NCBI RefSeq assembly: GCF_900188425.1
Contig: NZ_FZON01000003.1
Coordinates: 111,721-175,720 of the forward strand
Source: Antarctobacter heliothermus
GTDB lineage: Bacteria; Pseudomonadota; Alphaproteobacteria; Rhodobacterales; Rhodobacteraceae
Direction of reading: 5' to 3'
DNA length: 64,000 nt
Part shown: positions 56,064-63,660 of the stretch, piece after piece
Numbering within the stretch: position 1 is the stretch's first letter
How the letters are laid out: each line of letters begins with the position of its first letter
The notes under the pieces: generated by a model
What the model was told of the DNA's origin: nothing
Seen by the model: the letters and a program-made list of their open reading frames with translations, nothing else
Databases searched by the model: none
Translations under genes and position numbers: made by a program

Positions 56064-56111
56064 GCCTTGACCGCAAGACACTCGTCGTGCCTTCTCGGGC
56101 TGGGGGCCGCC

Positions 56112-56753
56112 ATGAAAATTCTTCAACTTGTCGTTTTAATGATTTTGACCGTGGCTTGCTGTGTTGCCGCTTTATTCCTATATCTTATGTACTCGATGAA
56201 AGCGCCTCATCCAGTAGGCCCATCGTCAAGCGGGTACACTCTTGAACTGCTGGCCATGAACATCACCATTCTAGAAATCGTCCTAGCGTTGGTAGGCTTC
56301 TTGGTCGCAATCGTCGGGCTGTTCGGGTACGCTGGTATCAAGTCTGCTGCCATCGGAGCTGCAGAGACCGAAGCTAGGAATGAAATTAACGCTCAGATGG
56401 TCAAATGGAGAAGGGAGCAGGAGGTTTCCGCTCTGGACACGCAGTCTGAAAGCGAAGGAGATTTTTCCGGTGAGGACGCGTCCGTTGTCGGTGCAGTGCC
56501 TGCTGGAAGGGGGAATGATGCTAACCTATGCAGACAAAATGGAGATCGTTCGGCAGCATCAAATCGCTGCCCCTGTTCAGACTGTGCCTATTGCACAGGC
56601 CATGGGGGTCAATGTGTATCACGTCCCCAACTGGCCGAACGAACTCAGCGGCAAGATCATGAAGTCTGCACAACACGGTGGGAACTCAGGGTACGCCATC
56701 TATGTGAACCAAGGGCACCATCCGAACCGCAGGCGGTTCACTACTGCACATGA
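56112..56753 (+). CDS. transposon cargo: small two-helix membrane protein
   Basis: A 213-codon frame. The first 60 residues hold two membrane helices (LVVLMILTVACCVAALFLYLMY and MNITILEIVLALVGFLVAIVGLFGYAGI), followed by a charged helix (AAETEARNEINAQMVKWRREQE). Beyond about codon 135 the frame runs out of phase through the ImmA/IrrE gene for some 235 bases and turns Cys- and Arg-rich, which does not look like evolved protein. Either the real gene is read this far, or a frameshift has removed its natural stop near 56515. It is the first cargo gene after the left end. Function unknown. Confidence 0.55.
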   Translation: MKILQLVVLMILTVACCVAALFLYLMYSMKAPHPVGPSSSGYTLELLAMNITILEIVLALVGFLVAIVGLFGYAGIKSAAIGAAETEARNEINAQMVKWRREQEVSALDTQSESEGDFSGEDASVVGAVPAGRGNDANLCRQNGDRSAASNRCPCSDCAYCTGHGGQCVSRPQLAERTQRQDHEVCTTRWELRVRHLCEPRAPSEPQAVHYCT

Positions 56754-56997
56754 AATTGCACACTTTATTCTCCACCAAGACGCAATCGGTGACGGGATCA
56801 CTGACGATGGCCTATACAGAAGCCGGTTGAGCAATGCGATGGAAGCCCAAGCCAATAGGCTTGCAGCAGATATTTTGATGCCCTGGCACTTGCTCAATCC
56901 CTACATCGACCGAGGCACAACGGAGGTTGGTGAGTTGGCGGGTATTTTCGGCGTCTCGCTAAGCGCCATGTCGATTCGGCTGGGTGTTCCGGCGTAG
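56518..56997 (+). CDS. transposon cargo: ImmA/IrrE family metallo-endopeptidase
   Basis: A 159-residue zinc peptidase of the COG2856 type. The active site is TTAHEIAHFILH at residues about 75-86, with the third ligand in AMEAQANRLAADILMP. Such enzymes cleave a repressor to switch on mobile elements (ImmA) or stress genes (IrrE). GGAAGGGGG precedes two adjacent ATGs at 56515 and 56518. There is no HTH repressor gene in the element, so its target may be the upstream membrane protein, the P63C protein or a host protein. Confidence 0.8.
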   Translation: MLTYADKMEIVRQHQIAAPVQTVPIAQAMGVNVYHVPNWPNELSGKIMKSAQHGGNSGYAIYVNQGHHPNRRRFTTAHEIAHFILHQDAIGDGITDDGLYRSRLSNAMEAQANRLAADILMPWHLLNPYIDRGTTEVGELAGIFGVSLSAMSIRLGVPA

Positions 56998-57005
56998 AGC
57001 TATGC

Positions 57006-57028
57006 GGCCAGCACGTTGCGCGCTGGCC
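57006..57028. terminator. bidirectional hairpin between convergent cargo genes
   Basis: GGCCAGC (57006-57012) pairs with GCTGGCC (57022-57028). It lies between the stops of the ImmA/IrrE and P63C genes and could end transcription from either side. No T tract. Confidence 0.4.
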
Positions 57029-57042
57029 TATCTCCTTGGTGG

Positions 57043-58047
57043 TCACTTCGTGATTCGAAGCTTGTCCAAAAAGGTCAGTTGCAGCGTCTCATCGTAGTGC
57101 GGGTAAGCCCTACTTAGGTGATGCTGAAAGGTGTCCCAGTCCGGAGATATGCGCATCAAAGCCTTGATCCCTTCCAAAAACTCCTTGAGTTTGGGATGGC
57201 CTACATGCTCGGTCAGCATCTGGTGGTAGCGCACCTTCGGCCTTCCTTTTTCGTCACGCGGCACGGTTCTTTGAATTTCCGCCAGAACGCCCGGAGCGAG
57301 ACGCTCGTAGAAGTCATTCGTCCATCTCCCGACAACACCGGGGCGTTTCTTGATCGAACTCTCATTGTACTCCCACCCATTGAGGCGAAAAATGTTCATG
57401 TACAACTCATCATCAAACGTCAAAGCCCACGGCAAAGCTTCCGGAGTAACATATTCGCGAAGAACCTCCTCAAGCGCGCGCCGACGCTGCAGGCTGCGAA
57501 AACCTGTAGCTTCGTCAACCATATCGTTAATCGCACGATCAGTTAGCCCTCGCAAAAGTTGCGAACATGCGCGAGCGACATGATCTTGGCTTGGCAGTAG
57601 CTTGTCTGCCATCAAGGCGTCTTGGTACACCCAACATACTGACGGCAACAGAGTAGCGCGGTATCCGAAAGCTTTTTGACCGCGAAGCGTCTCGTAGACT
57701 ATCGGTTCCGTCGACCTGAGTAAGTTGCTGTCAATAAAGGGAATAAGGTTCTTCGCTCGTAGGAAAGGCGGCAATCCGTCGACCGTTGAGCCTTCACCGC
57801 CCTTTGCCTTCCCCGCGCGACCAATGGACTTCAGGAACCCTTCCTGAGTAAGGACACGAGTATTGTGAACATCGTCCAGAACAGCGCATGGAAGGCTTTT
57901 GTCGCCAATCTCAAGGTATCCATCTGCTATGGCTTTGGGGACCGGGCCTGATACGACGGGCACGTCTGCGTCCCCCACAATAGCACCGACAACATCATCA
58001 AATGTGCCGTCCGAGATCGGTTGAATTAGGTCTTTCTTGTCAGCCAT
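57043..58047 (-). CDS. transposon cargo: P63C domain-containing protein
   Basis: A 334-residue protein with a P63C domain in its second half (ALPWALTFDDELYMNIFRLNGWEY, then VGRWTNDFYERLAPGVLAEIQR). The N-terminal part includes LDDVHNTRVLTQEGFLKSIGRAGKAKGG and PFLRAKNLIPFID, also typical of this family. P63C proteins are found on phages, plasmids and islands, and their role is not established. Its ATG lies inside the end of the transposase gene (8-base overlap), so it is made together with the transposase and may assist or limit transposition. Confidence 0.82.
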   Translation of the reverse strand: MADKKDLIQPISDGTFDDVVGAIVGDADVPVVSGPVPKAIADGYLEIGDKSLPCAVLDDVHNTRVLTQEGFLKSIGRAGKAKGGEGSTVDGLPPFLRAKNLIPFIDSNLLRSTEPIVYETLRGQKAFGYRATLLPSVCWVYQDALMADKLLPSQDHVARACSQLLRGLTDRAINDMVDEATGFRSLQRRRALEEVLREYVTPEALPWALTFDDELYMNIFRLNGWEYNESSIKKRPGVVGRWTNDFYERLAPGVLAEIQRTVPRDEKGRPKVRYHQMLTEHVGHPKLKEFLEGIKALMRISPDWDTFQHHLSRAYPHYDETLQLTFLDKLRITK

Positions 58048-58969
58048 TAATCAGCCCTTTGTAAGTCAGCCGCTTGTCGGCCATGCGGTCAATTGTCATT
58101 CCGATGAAGTCCATGGTCCCGATCTGCGCTGTGTTGTGGCGGAAGGAGAACTCCTTCACATAGCGGTGCAGGTGCTTGGCGCTCATGTAGTGATAGATGC
58201 CAACGTAACCGCGCTTTAGAAGCGACCAGAAACTTTCGATCCCGTTGGTGTGCGCCATGCCGTTCACATACTGGCCAACGCTGTGGTTGACCTGAATGTG
58301 GTTATAGTTGCGCGAAAGGTCGTGATAGCTGCGGAATGTATCGGTGACGACAGTGGACCCGCGACGGACGTTTTGGCGGATGAACCCTTGTAGGGTCTTC
58401 TTGCTAACATCGGCAACGGGCATGGCGCGGACTTCACCGGAGGCAGTGCGCATCCCGACGACTGGGATCTTGCCAACAGCGCCGCGACCGGCGCGCAACT
58501 TCTTGTCCGAATGCTTATTGGCCTCTTTGCCGCCAATGTAGGTTTCATCGACCTGCGTTTGACCGCCGGTATGGTTGCCGCCTTCGGCCAGCCATGTTTC
58601 ACGGATGCGCTGAGCAAGGAACCACGCTGTTTTCTGAGTGACACCAAGTTCCCGCGCCATCTGCGTGCTGGGGATGCCCTTGCGTGCGCTGGTGAGCATG
58701 TAGATCGCCAGCAGCCACTTGATGAGAGGGAGGCGGCTTTCAGCCAGAACCGTGCCTGTGCGGACGCTGAAATGCTTCCGGCAATCTTTGCAACGGTAGG
58801 GCATCGGCTTATGGTCTCTGCACTCGGTCACGGAGACCGAACCACAGTGACCACAAACCGGCTCATCGCCCCAGCGCTTCGTCTCGAAAAACTTGCGCGC
58901 CGCTTCCTCATCCGGGAACTTCTGGAAGAACTGGAAGGTAGAGAGGGTTTCGGGCTTCGGCTTGGACAT
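58040..58969 (-). CDS. IS1595 family (ISXO2-like) transposase
   Basis: A 309-residue transposase. An N-terminal zinc ribbon (CGHCGSVSV and YRCKDCRKHFSV) is followed by an HTH (STQMARELGVTQKTAWFLAQRIR). The catalytic core has VDETYIGGKEANKH, VVTDTFRSYHDL and HTNGIESFWSLLKRGYVGIYH, the acidic triad of ISXO2-like enzymes. AAGGAG precedes the ATG. It reads inwards from the right end of the element. It looks intact, so the element may still move. Confidence 0.93.
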   Translation of the reverse strand: MSKPKPETLSTFQFFQKFPDEEAARKFFETKRWGDEPVCGHCGSVSVTECRDHKPMPYRCKDCRKHFSVRTGTVLAESRLPLIKWLLAIYMLTSARKGIPSTQMARELGVTQKTAWFLAQRIRETWLAEGGNHTGGQTQVDETYIGGKEANKHSDKKLRAGRGAVGKIPVVGMRTASGEVRAMPVADVSKKTLQGFIRQNVRRGSTVVTDTFRSYHDLSRNYNHIQVNHSVGQYVNGMAHTNGIESFWSLLKRGYVGIYHYMSAKHLHRYVKEFSFRHNTAQIGTMDFIGMTIDRMADKRLTYKGLING

Positions 58970-58999
58970 TGGGTCAGGCTCCTTCTGGAACCTGCGTAA

Positions 59000-59041
59000 C
59001 TTAACTAGCCAAGGATGGCAAGGTGAATTTGGCTAGTTAAG
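59000..59041. repeat. extra inverted copy of the transposon end, forming a hairpin
   Basis: CTTAACTAGCC (59000-59010) is an inverted copy of the inner part of the right end, GGCTAGTTAAG (59031-59041). The two arms flank 20 bases just upstream of the transposase gene. They could form a cruciform or an additional transposase binding site. The left end has no such copy. Confidence 0.65.
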
Positions 59042-59053
59042 TATATAGGCCCC
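59031..59053 (-). repeat. right terminal inverted repeat of the IS1595 transposon
   Basis: Exact reverse complement of 56041-56063, followed directly by the duplicated AAAAGTAA (59054-59061). Confidence 0.92.
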
Positions 59054-59098
59054 AAAAGTAAAAACGTCTCTGTAAGCCCTTGATTTTGCGTGGCCGCC

Positions 59099-59128
59099 GG
59101 GCTGTCCACGCGTGGACAGCCCCCTTTT
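59099..59128 (+). terminator. strong terminator, originally probably for ispE
   Basis: A perfect 24-bp palindrome (59099-59122, centre CCACGCGTGG) is followed by CCTTTTGG. It is in plus orientation between the transposon and the convergent prenyl synthase stop. Without the transposon it would lie about 145 bases after ispE. Confidence 0.7.
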
Positions 59129-59131
59129 GGC

Positions 59132-60133
59132 TCAGCTGACCCGGCTCACCACATAGTCATTGAGGTCGATCAAAAGGTCACGCAGCTCCGATTGCGGCAG
59201 GCTTTCCATCGCCGCCTTCGCCTTGCCCGCCCAGGCCAGCGCCTCTTGCCGCGTCGCCTCCAACGCGCCATGCCGATTGAGCAGGGCGATGGCATGCTCA
59301 AGATCGCCCTCGCGCTGGTCGCCCTTTTCAATGACCCGCTTCCAAAAGACCCGCTCTTCCTCATCCGAGGCGGCGGCAAAGGCCTTGATCAGGGGCAGAG
59401 TCAGCTTCCGCTCGCGGAAGTCATCGCCGACGTTCTTGCCCGTCGCATCCGATCCCCAATAGTCCAGCAGGTCATCCACGATCTGAAAGGCGATCCCCAG
59501 CGCGTCGCCGTAATCGAACAGCGCCTGTACCTCATGCTCGGGCCGGCCCGCGATCACGCCGCCCACCTCGGTCGCGGCCGAAAACAGCGCCGCCGTCTTG
59601 CCCCGTACCACCTGCAGATAGATCGCCTCTGTCGTGGTCAGATCCTGCGCGGCGGTCAGTTGCAGCACCTCGCCCTCGGCGATGGTGGCCGCCGCGTCGC
59701 TGAGAATGCCCAGAACCCGCAGATTGCCCGTCTCTGTCATCAGCTGGAACGACCGCGCAAAAAGGTAGTCGCCCACCAATACGCTGGACTTGTTGTCCCA
59801 CAGCAGGTTCGCCGTGGGCCGCCCGCGCCGCTTCTTGCTTTCGTCCACCACATCGTCATGCAGCAGGGTCGCGGTGTGGATGAACTCAACCGTGGCAGCC
59901 AGATGGATGTGGTACGGCCCGTCGTAGCCGCACATCCGTGCCGTCGCCAAGGTCAGCAACGGGCGCAACCGCTTGCCGCCGGCCTCAACCAGATGCGCGG
60001 TCACCTCTGGGATGCGCGGCGCGTGTCGTGATGCCATCCGCGCGCGGATCAGCGCGTTGACCTGATCCAGATCCCCGGCCAGCAGCGCGGCGAGGCGTTC
60101 ATGCGGCTTTTGCGTGCCTTCGTCCAAGCTCAT
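59132..60133 (-). CDS. polyprenyl diphosphate synthase (ubiquinone side chain)
   Basis: A 333-residue trans-prenyltransferase that extends FPP/GGPP with IPP units, probably to the octaprenyl or decaprenyl tail of ubiquinone. The first Asp-rich motif is LLHDDVVDESKKRRGRPT (residues about 92-98) and the second QIVDDLLDYWG. GGKRLRPLL is the IPP-binding segment. ATG 60133 follows GGGAG; an upstream ATG at 60148 is less likely. It is divergent from a small DUF2007 gene. Confidence 0.92.
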   Translation of the reverse strand: MSLDEGTQKPHERLAALLAGDLDQVNALIRARMASRHAPRIPEVTAHLVEAGGKRLRPLLTLATARMCGYDGPYHIHLAATVEFIHTATLLHDDVVDESKKRRGRPTANLLWDNKSSVLVGDYLFARSFQLMTETGNLRVLGILSDAAATIAEGEVLQLTAAQDLTTTEAIYLQVVRGKTAALFSAATEVGGVIAGRPEHEVQALFDYGDALGIAFQIVDDLLDYWGSDATGKNVGDDFRERKLTLPLIKAFAAASDEEERVFWKRVIEKGDQREGDLEHAIALLNRHGALEATRQEALAWAGKAKAAMESLPQSELRDLLIDLNDYVVSRVS

Positions 60134-60187
60134 CAAACTCCCGTGCAAGGCTCGACAAATGTGGTGCCTTGTCCTTACATCGCCCTC

Positions 60188-60403
60188 ATGGAAGAGCTCT
60201 TGCGCACAAACGACATCACCCTGATCCCGCTGGTCACAACCCTTCTGAACGGGGAGGGTATAGACAGCTTTGAATTGGACGTAAACATGAGCGTCCTGGA
60301 AGGGTCCATAGGCATTCTGCCGCGCCGCCTGATGGTGCGCGCCGACCAGATTGACCAGGCCCGTCGTGTTCTGCGCGATGCCGGGGTGCAGTTTGAGGGC
60401 TGA
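60188..60403 (+). CDS. DUF2007 domain protein
   Basis: A 71-residue protein that matches the small DUF2007 (putative signal-transducing) fold: MEELLRTNDITLIPLVTTLLNGEGIDSFELDVNMS, then GILPRRLMVRADQIDQARRVL. Its role is unknown. The next gene begins before it ends. Confidence 0.82.
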   Translation: MEELLRTNDITLIPLVTTLLNGEGIDSFELDVNMSVLEGSIGILPRRLMVRADQIDQARRVLRDAGVQFEG

Positions 60404-61175
60404 GACGTTCCTCCCTGACGCGCTGACCGAAGACGCGATGCTGGGCGGGCGGGTGCGCCTGTTGCAACCGCTCTTGGGCTATCGCGCCGGGACCGACCCT
60501 GTTGTGCTGGCGGCGGCCGTCGCGGCGCTGCCGGGGCAAAGCGTGCTGGAACTGGGCTGCGGGGCCGCGCCGGGCCTGTGCTGTCTGGGTGTGCGTGTGC
60601 CGGGTCTGCGACTGTCGGGGCTGGAGTTGCAGCCGGGCTATGCGGATCTGGCCCGGCGGAATCTTGCGCACAACGGACTGAACGGGTCCATCTGGACCGG
60701 CGATCTTGGCGATCCCCCAGCGGTGATGAAACTGCAAAGCTTTGACCACGTTTTTGCCAACCCGCCCTACTTTGAGGCGGGCAAGCGTATTGTCGCCGAA
60801 GGCAGCGACCGTGAGATCGCCCTGGCCGGGGCGACACCGCTTGCGGATTGGGTGTCCTGCGCTGCCAAACGGCTGAAGCCGCGCGGCTACGCCACCTTCA
60901 TCCAGCGTGCCGAACGCCTGCCAGAGCTGCTGTCAGCGATGTCGGGTCGTCTTGGGGCCTTGGAATTGCTACCTTTATTGCCGCGTGAGGGGCGCCCGCC
61001 CCGGCTGATCCTTGTCCGAGGCCGCAAAGATGGGCGCGCGGCCTTTCGCTTTCACGCGGGCCAGGTGATACACCGGGGCCCGCACCACGAAGAGCCGGGC
61101 AGCCAATATACCGACCGCTTTGAACAGGTGATGATGCAGGGCGCGGCGCTGGTTTTTCCGGCAGGACGCGCCTGA
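60378..61175 (+). CDS. tRNA1(Val) (adenine-N6) methyltransferase-like protein (TrmN6 family)
   Basis: A 265-residue SAM-dependent methyltransferase. VLELGCGAAPGLCCLGVRVPG is the SAM loop and HVFANPPYFEAG the NPPY catalytic motif for amino-group methylation. The family methylates A37 of tRNA-Val, or related targets. ATG 60378 overlaps the DUF2007 gene; TTG 60393 is an alternative start. The pairing with DUF2007 and prenyl synthase is common in alphaproteobacteria. Confidence 0.82.
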   Translation: MPGCSLRAETFLPDALTEDAMLGGRVRLLQPLLGYRAGTDPVVLAAAVAALPGQSVLELGCGAAPGLCCLGVRVPGLRLSGLELQPGYADLARRNLAHNGLNGSIWTGDLGDPPAVMKLQSFDHVFANPPYFEAGKRIVAEGSDREIALAGATPLADWVSCAAKRLKPRGYATFIQRAERLPELLSAMSGRLGALELLPLLPREGRPPRLILVRGRKDGRAAFRFHAGQVIHRGPHHEEPGSQYTDRFEQVMMQGAALVFPAGRA

Positions 61176-61280
61176 GGGCAAACGACGTTACATTTTTGTG
61201 AAACCATGCTGCGCTCGCAGCGTGACTTGAACGAAAAACTGTGCTGCACTGAAGATCCAACTGTTCAAAAGGAGGATCCC

Positions 61281-61457
61281 ATGAGCTTGAGTTCGCACCT
61301 GCAGGAACTGAAGAAGAAGCATGTTGCCCTTTCGGAGGCCGTCGAAAAAGCCCAACGCGCCCCGGGGACTGATGACCTGCACATCGCGGACCTGAAAAAA
61401 CAAAAGCTGAGGATCAAGGAAGAAATCACTCGGCTTGCACCCGAAGCGGTGATGTAA
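61281..61457 (+). CDS. DUF465 (YdcH family) small protein
   Basis: A 58-residue helical-hairpin protein: SLSSHLQELKKKHVALSEAVEKAQ, a short turn with APGTDDLHIADLKKQKLRIKEEI. This is the pattern of DUF465, whose function is unknown. An excellent AAAAGGAGG precedes the ATG, suggesting high translation. Confidence 0.88.
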   Translation: MSLSSHLQELKKKHVALSEAVEKAQRAPGTDDLHIADLKKQKLRIKEEITRLAPEAVM

Positions 61458-61516
61458 CCACGTATTTCGGGATCTGCCCTGACGCTGCGGACCGCATGAC
61501 GTTCCGTGGAACGGGA

Positions 61517-62458
61517 TCAGGGCAGGTTCTCGACCGAGATCAGCGTCTTGCCCTCCAGGCCGGTGGGCAACCCCCTGACCTCAGAAAACAGCCATTCCCG
61601 GAACGCAGCGATCTGCGGTCGTTCCTCGGTGCCCCTGGCGCAAAGAAAACGGAAATGTGCCGCCGTGGTCAGGGCGATGTCGAATGGTGCAACCAATTGT
61701 CCCGAGGCAAGGTACTGTTGCGCCAGCGACGTGCGCGACAGCACGACCCCGATCCCGGCAAGGCTGGCATCCAGCGCGTGATCGGCCTGCGAAAACCGGG
61801 CTGTGGGGGTAGGCATGTGGTCGATCCCACCGGCGCGAAACCAGTCAGGCCAACCCGCGGGCGGGTCCAGGAAATCCAGTGAGGCATCGTGCAACAGCGG
61901 CGCATCCAGCAGGCTGTGCGGGGTCGGATACCGCGCCGCAAGATCGGGCCGCATCATTGGCGTGATGCCTTCATCCACCAGATGCGTGCTGACAAGCCCT
62001 TCGTCGGTGCCATAGCCATAGCGGATCGCAACATCGACCTCGTCGCGGTCGAAATCCATCATCCGCAGACCGGCGACGAACCGCAGTTCGATCTCCGGGT
62101 GTGCGCGGGCAAAGCCGTACAGGCGCGGGGCAAGGCATTTGGCGGTAAAGGCAGGCCCGGCCGTCACGGTCAACAGGCGTGTGTCCTGCAACCGCCGGGT
62201 GGCCCGCCAGGCAGCGGCTAGGCGCTCAAACCCTTGGGTGGCGCCCGGGGCAAGGATACGCCCGGCTTCCGTCAGATCCACGGCGCGATTCAGGCGGTGA
62301 AAGAGCGGCGTGCCGAGGTGGTCTTCAAGGTTCTTGATCTGAAACGACAGCGCTGCCGGGGTCACGTTCAACTCAGCCGCTGCCTTGGCAAAGGACAAGT
62401 GGCGCGCTGCGGCCTCAAAGGCGCGAAGGGCCGTCAACGGAGGCAGGCGATCCGACAT
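61517..62458 (-). CDS. LysR family regulator, GcvA-like
   Basis: A 313-residue regulator. The N-terminal winged helix is LPPLTALRAFEAAARHLSFAKAAAELNVTPAALSFQIKNLEDHLG, the GcvA-type form. A periplasmic-binding-protein fold effector domain follows (TAGPAFTAKCLAPRLYGFARAHPEI...). ATG 62458 (MSDRLPPL) is the conserved start. It is divergent from a 37-residue ORF, which is its likeliest local target. Confidence 0.9.
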   Translation of the reverse strand: MSDRLPPLTALRAFEAAARHLSFAKAAAELNVTPAALSFQIKNLEDHLGTPLFHRLNRAVDLTEAGRILAPGATQGFERLAAAWRATRRLQDTRLLTVTAGPAFTAKCLAPRLYGFARAHPEIELRFVAGLRMMDFDRDEVDVAIRYGYGTDEGLVSTHLVDEGITPMMRPDLAARYPTPHSLLDAPLLHDASLDFLDPPAGWPDWFRAGGIDHMPTPTARFSQADHALDASLAGIGVVLSRTSLAQQYLASGQLVAPFDIALTTAAHFRFLCARGTEERPQIAAFREWLFSEVRGLPTGLEGKTLISVENLP

Positions 62459-62568
62459 GGCCAGACAAGTAAACCTTAACTGATGGATTGGGAAGTCTCG
62501 TTTGTGAGGGGCGTGTGGCGCGGCTATGTTTGAGATCATCAAATAACGCTTATCCAAGGAAGCCCGCC

Positions 62569-62682
62569 ATGTTTGAATCCGCCACAGACAGCCGACATCA
62601 CGATGCCATTCGTGCGGCGCATGCCGCGCGTGGGGCACTGGTCGCAGGGTTTTGGAATGCCGTTTTCGCGCGGCGCCGCTGA
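62569..62682 (+). CDS. 37-residue basic small protein divergent from the LysR gene
   Basis: ATG 62569 follows AAGGAAG and opens a 37-codon frame: MFESATDSRHHDAIRAAHAA then RGALVAGFWNAVFARRR. The amphipathic helix with a basic tail resembles the many tiny uncharacterised proteins of Rhodobacterales. The strong ribosome site and the terminator 44 bases downstream support a real gene. Confidence 0.65.
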   Translation: MFESATDSRHHDAIRAAHAARGALVAGFWNAVFARRR

Positions 62683-62725
62683 CCGCAGGCCGTCACTCCC
62701 AGACCCGCCGGTCTGACCGCACGAA

Positions 62726-62765
62726 GAAACGCCCCCGTACCGTCAGGTTCCGGGGGCGTTTTCTT
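62726..62765. terminator. rho-independent terminator between the small gene and the MFS remnant
   Basis: AAACGCCCCCG (62728-62738) pairs with CGGGGGCGTTTT (62751-62762) over a 12-base loop, followed by TTTTCTT. The A and T runs on both sides let it work in both directions, serving the convergent genes. Confidence 0.85.
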
Positions 62766-62779
62766 GTGATGTTGGGGAG

Positions 62780-63660
62780 TCAGGCCAGTGCAGGCCGGTG
62801 GCTGCGCAACACGACCGCGCCGATGCCGGTCAGGCCAAGCAGGAGGATGCCAAAGACAAAGGCCACATCCGCACTGCCCGCCATCTCTGAGATCACGCCT
62901 GACACGGCGGGCAGTGCGGCCATCCAGAAATAGTAGAGTGTAAAGAACAGCCCCATCCCGATAGCCCGTGTTTCAGGCCGCAGGACGCGGGCAGGCAGGG
63001 CCATGATAGGACCGGCGGGAAGACCGCAGAACAGACCCATGAGGATAAAGACCGGAAGACCGGGAGACAGCAGCGCCAGCACAAACGTGGCGGCAAACCC
63101 CGCAAGACCGGCCAACAACACGGCATCGGGGCGGCCGATGCGGTCACCGATCAGGCCACCTGCCGGAACCGACAACACAGCCAGCCAAAGCACCAGAGAA
63201 CTGGTGCCGCTGGCCTGCGCCAACGATGCGCCGCGTTCCACCAGCACGGCAGGTCCAAAGGCGAACACCATCGCCAGCGCGCCGTTGTAGAATCCCCAGA
63301 CGGTGCCTGCGGTCAGGACGCCCTTCAACGCTGCGCCCCGTGGCCAGACGCCGCGCGGAGCGCCCGCGCCGGTGTCGGGCGCATCGCGGTAGACAAACAG
63401 CATCAAAAAAAGGCCACCGAGGGTGAGCGCCAGTGAAACGCCCAACGCCACGCCCAGCCCGGCGGACCCGGCAATCAGCGGCAGGACCAAAAGGGCAAGG
63501 GCGATCCCGGCGGGCCATGAATTGACAAAGATCCCCATGGCGGTGGCAATATTGCGCCCGGTGAACCAGTCGGCAACCATCTTGGTCATCACCACGTTGA
63601 GCAGGACGCCCCCGGTTCCGGCCAGAAGCCGCCCGACGATCTGAAGTGTGTGAACAGGCA
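62780..63660 (-). pseudogene. MFS transporter, 5' end removed by an IS21-family insertion
   Basis: The remaining 290 codons cover about eight membrane helices, from HTLQIVGRLLAGTGGVLLNVVMTKMVADWF to the C-terminus. A normal transporter of this type has roughly 80-100 more residues and four more helices at the N-terminus. The frame runs into the left end of an insertion element at about 63661, so the gene was cut there. An ATG exists at the junction (63659-63661), but a protein without its first helices should not work. The missing part may lie beyond the window. Confidence 0.82.

Larger units (their letters stand above)
56041..59053. mobile_element. complete IS1595-family transposon with cargo genes
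   Basis: The element is 3013 bp. Its ends are perfect 23-bp inverted repeats (56041-56063 and 59031-59053, starting GGGGCCTATATAC). An 8-bp duplication AAAAGTAA flanks it (56033-56040 and 59054-59061), the target-duplication length of IS1595 elements. It encodes an ISXO2-like transposase and a P63C-domain protein on the minus strand, and a membrane protein and an ImmA/IrrE peptidase on the plus strand. Cargo genes look less GC-rich than the chromosome, which fits recent arrival. IS1595 elements with passenger genes are known; I do not know this combination. Confidence 0.93.

Noticed and set aside
56041..59053. prophage or plasmid remnant
   Set aside because: P63C and ImmA/IrrE genes occur on phages and plasmids, but the perfect inverted ends, the 8-bp duplication and the transposase define a transposon, with no phage structural or replication genes.
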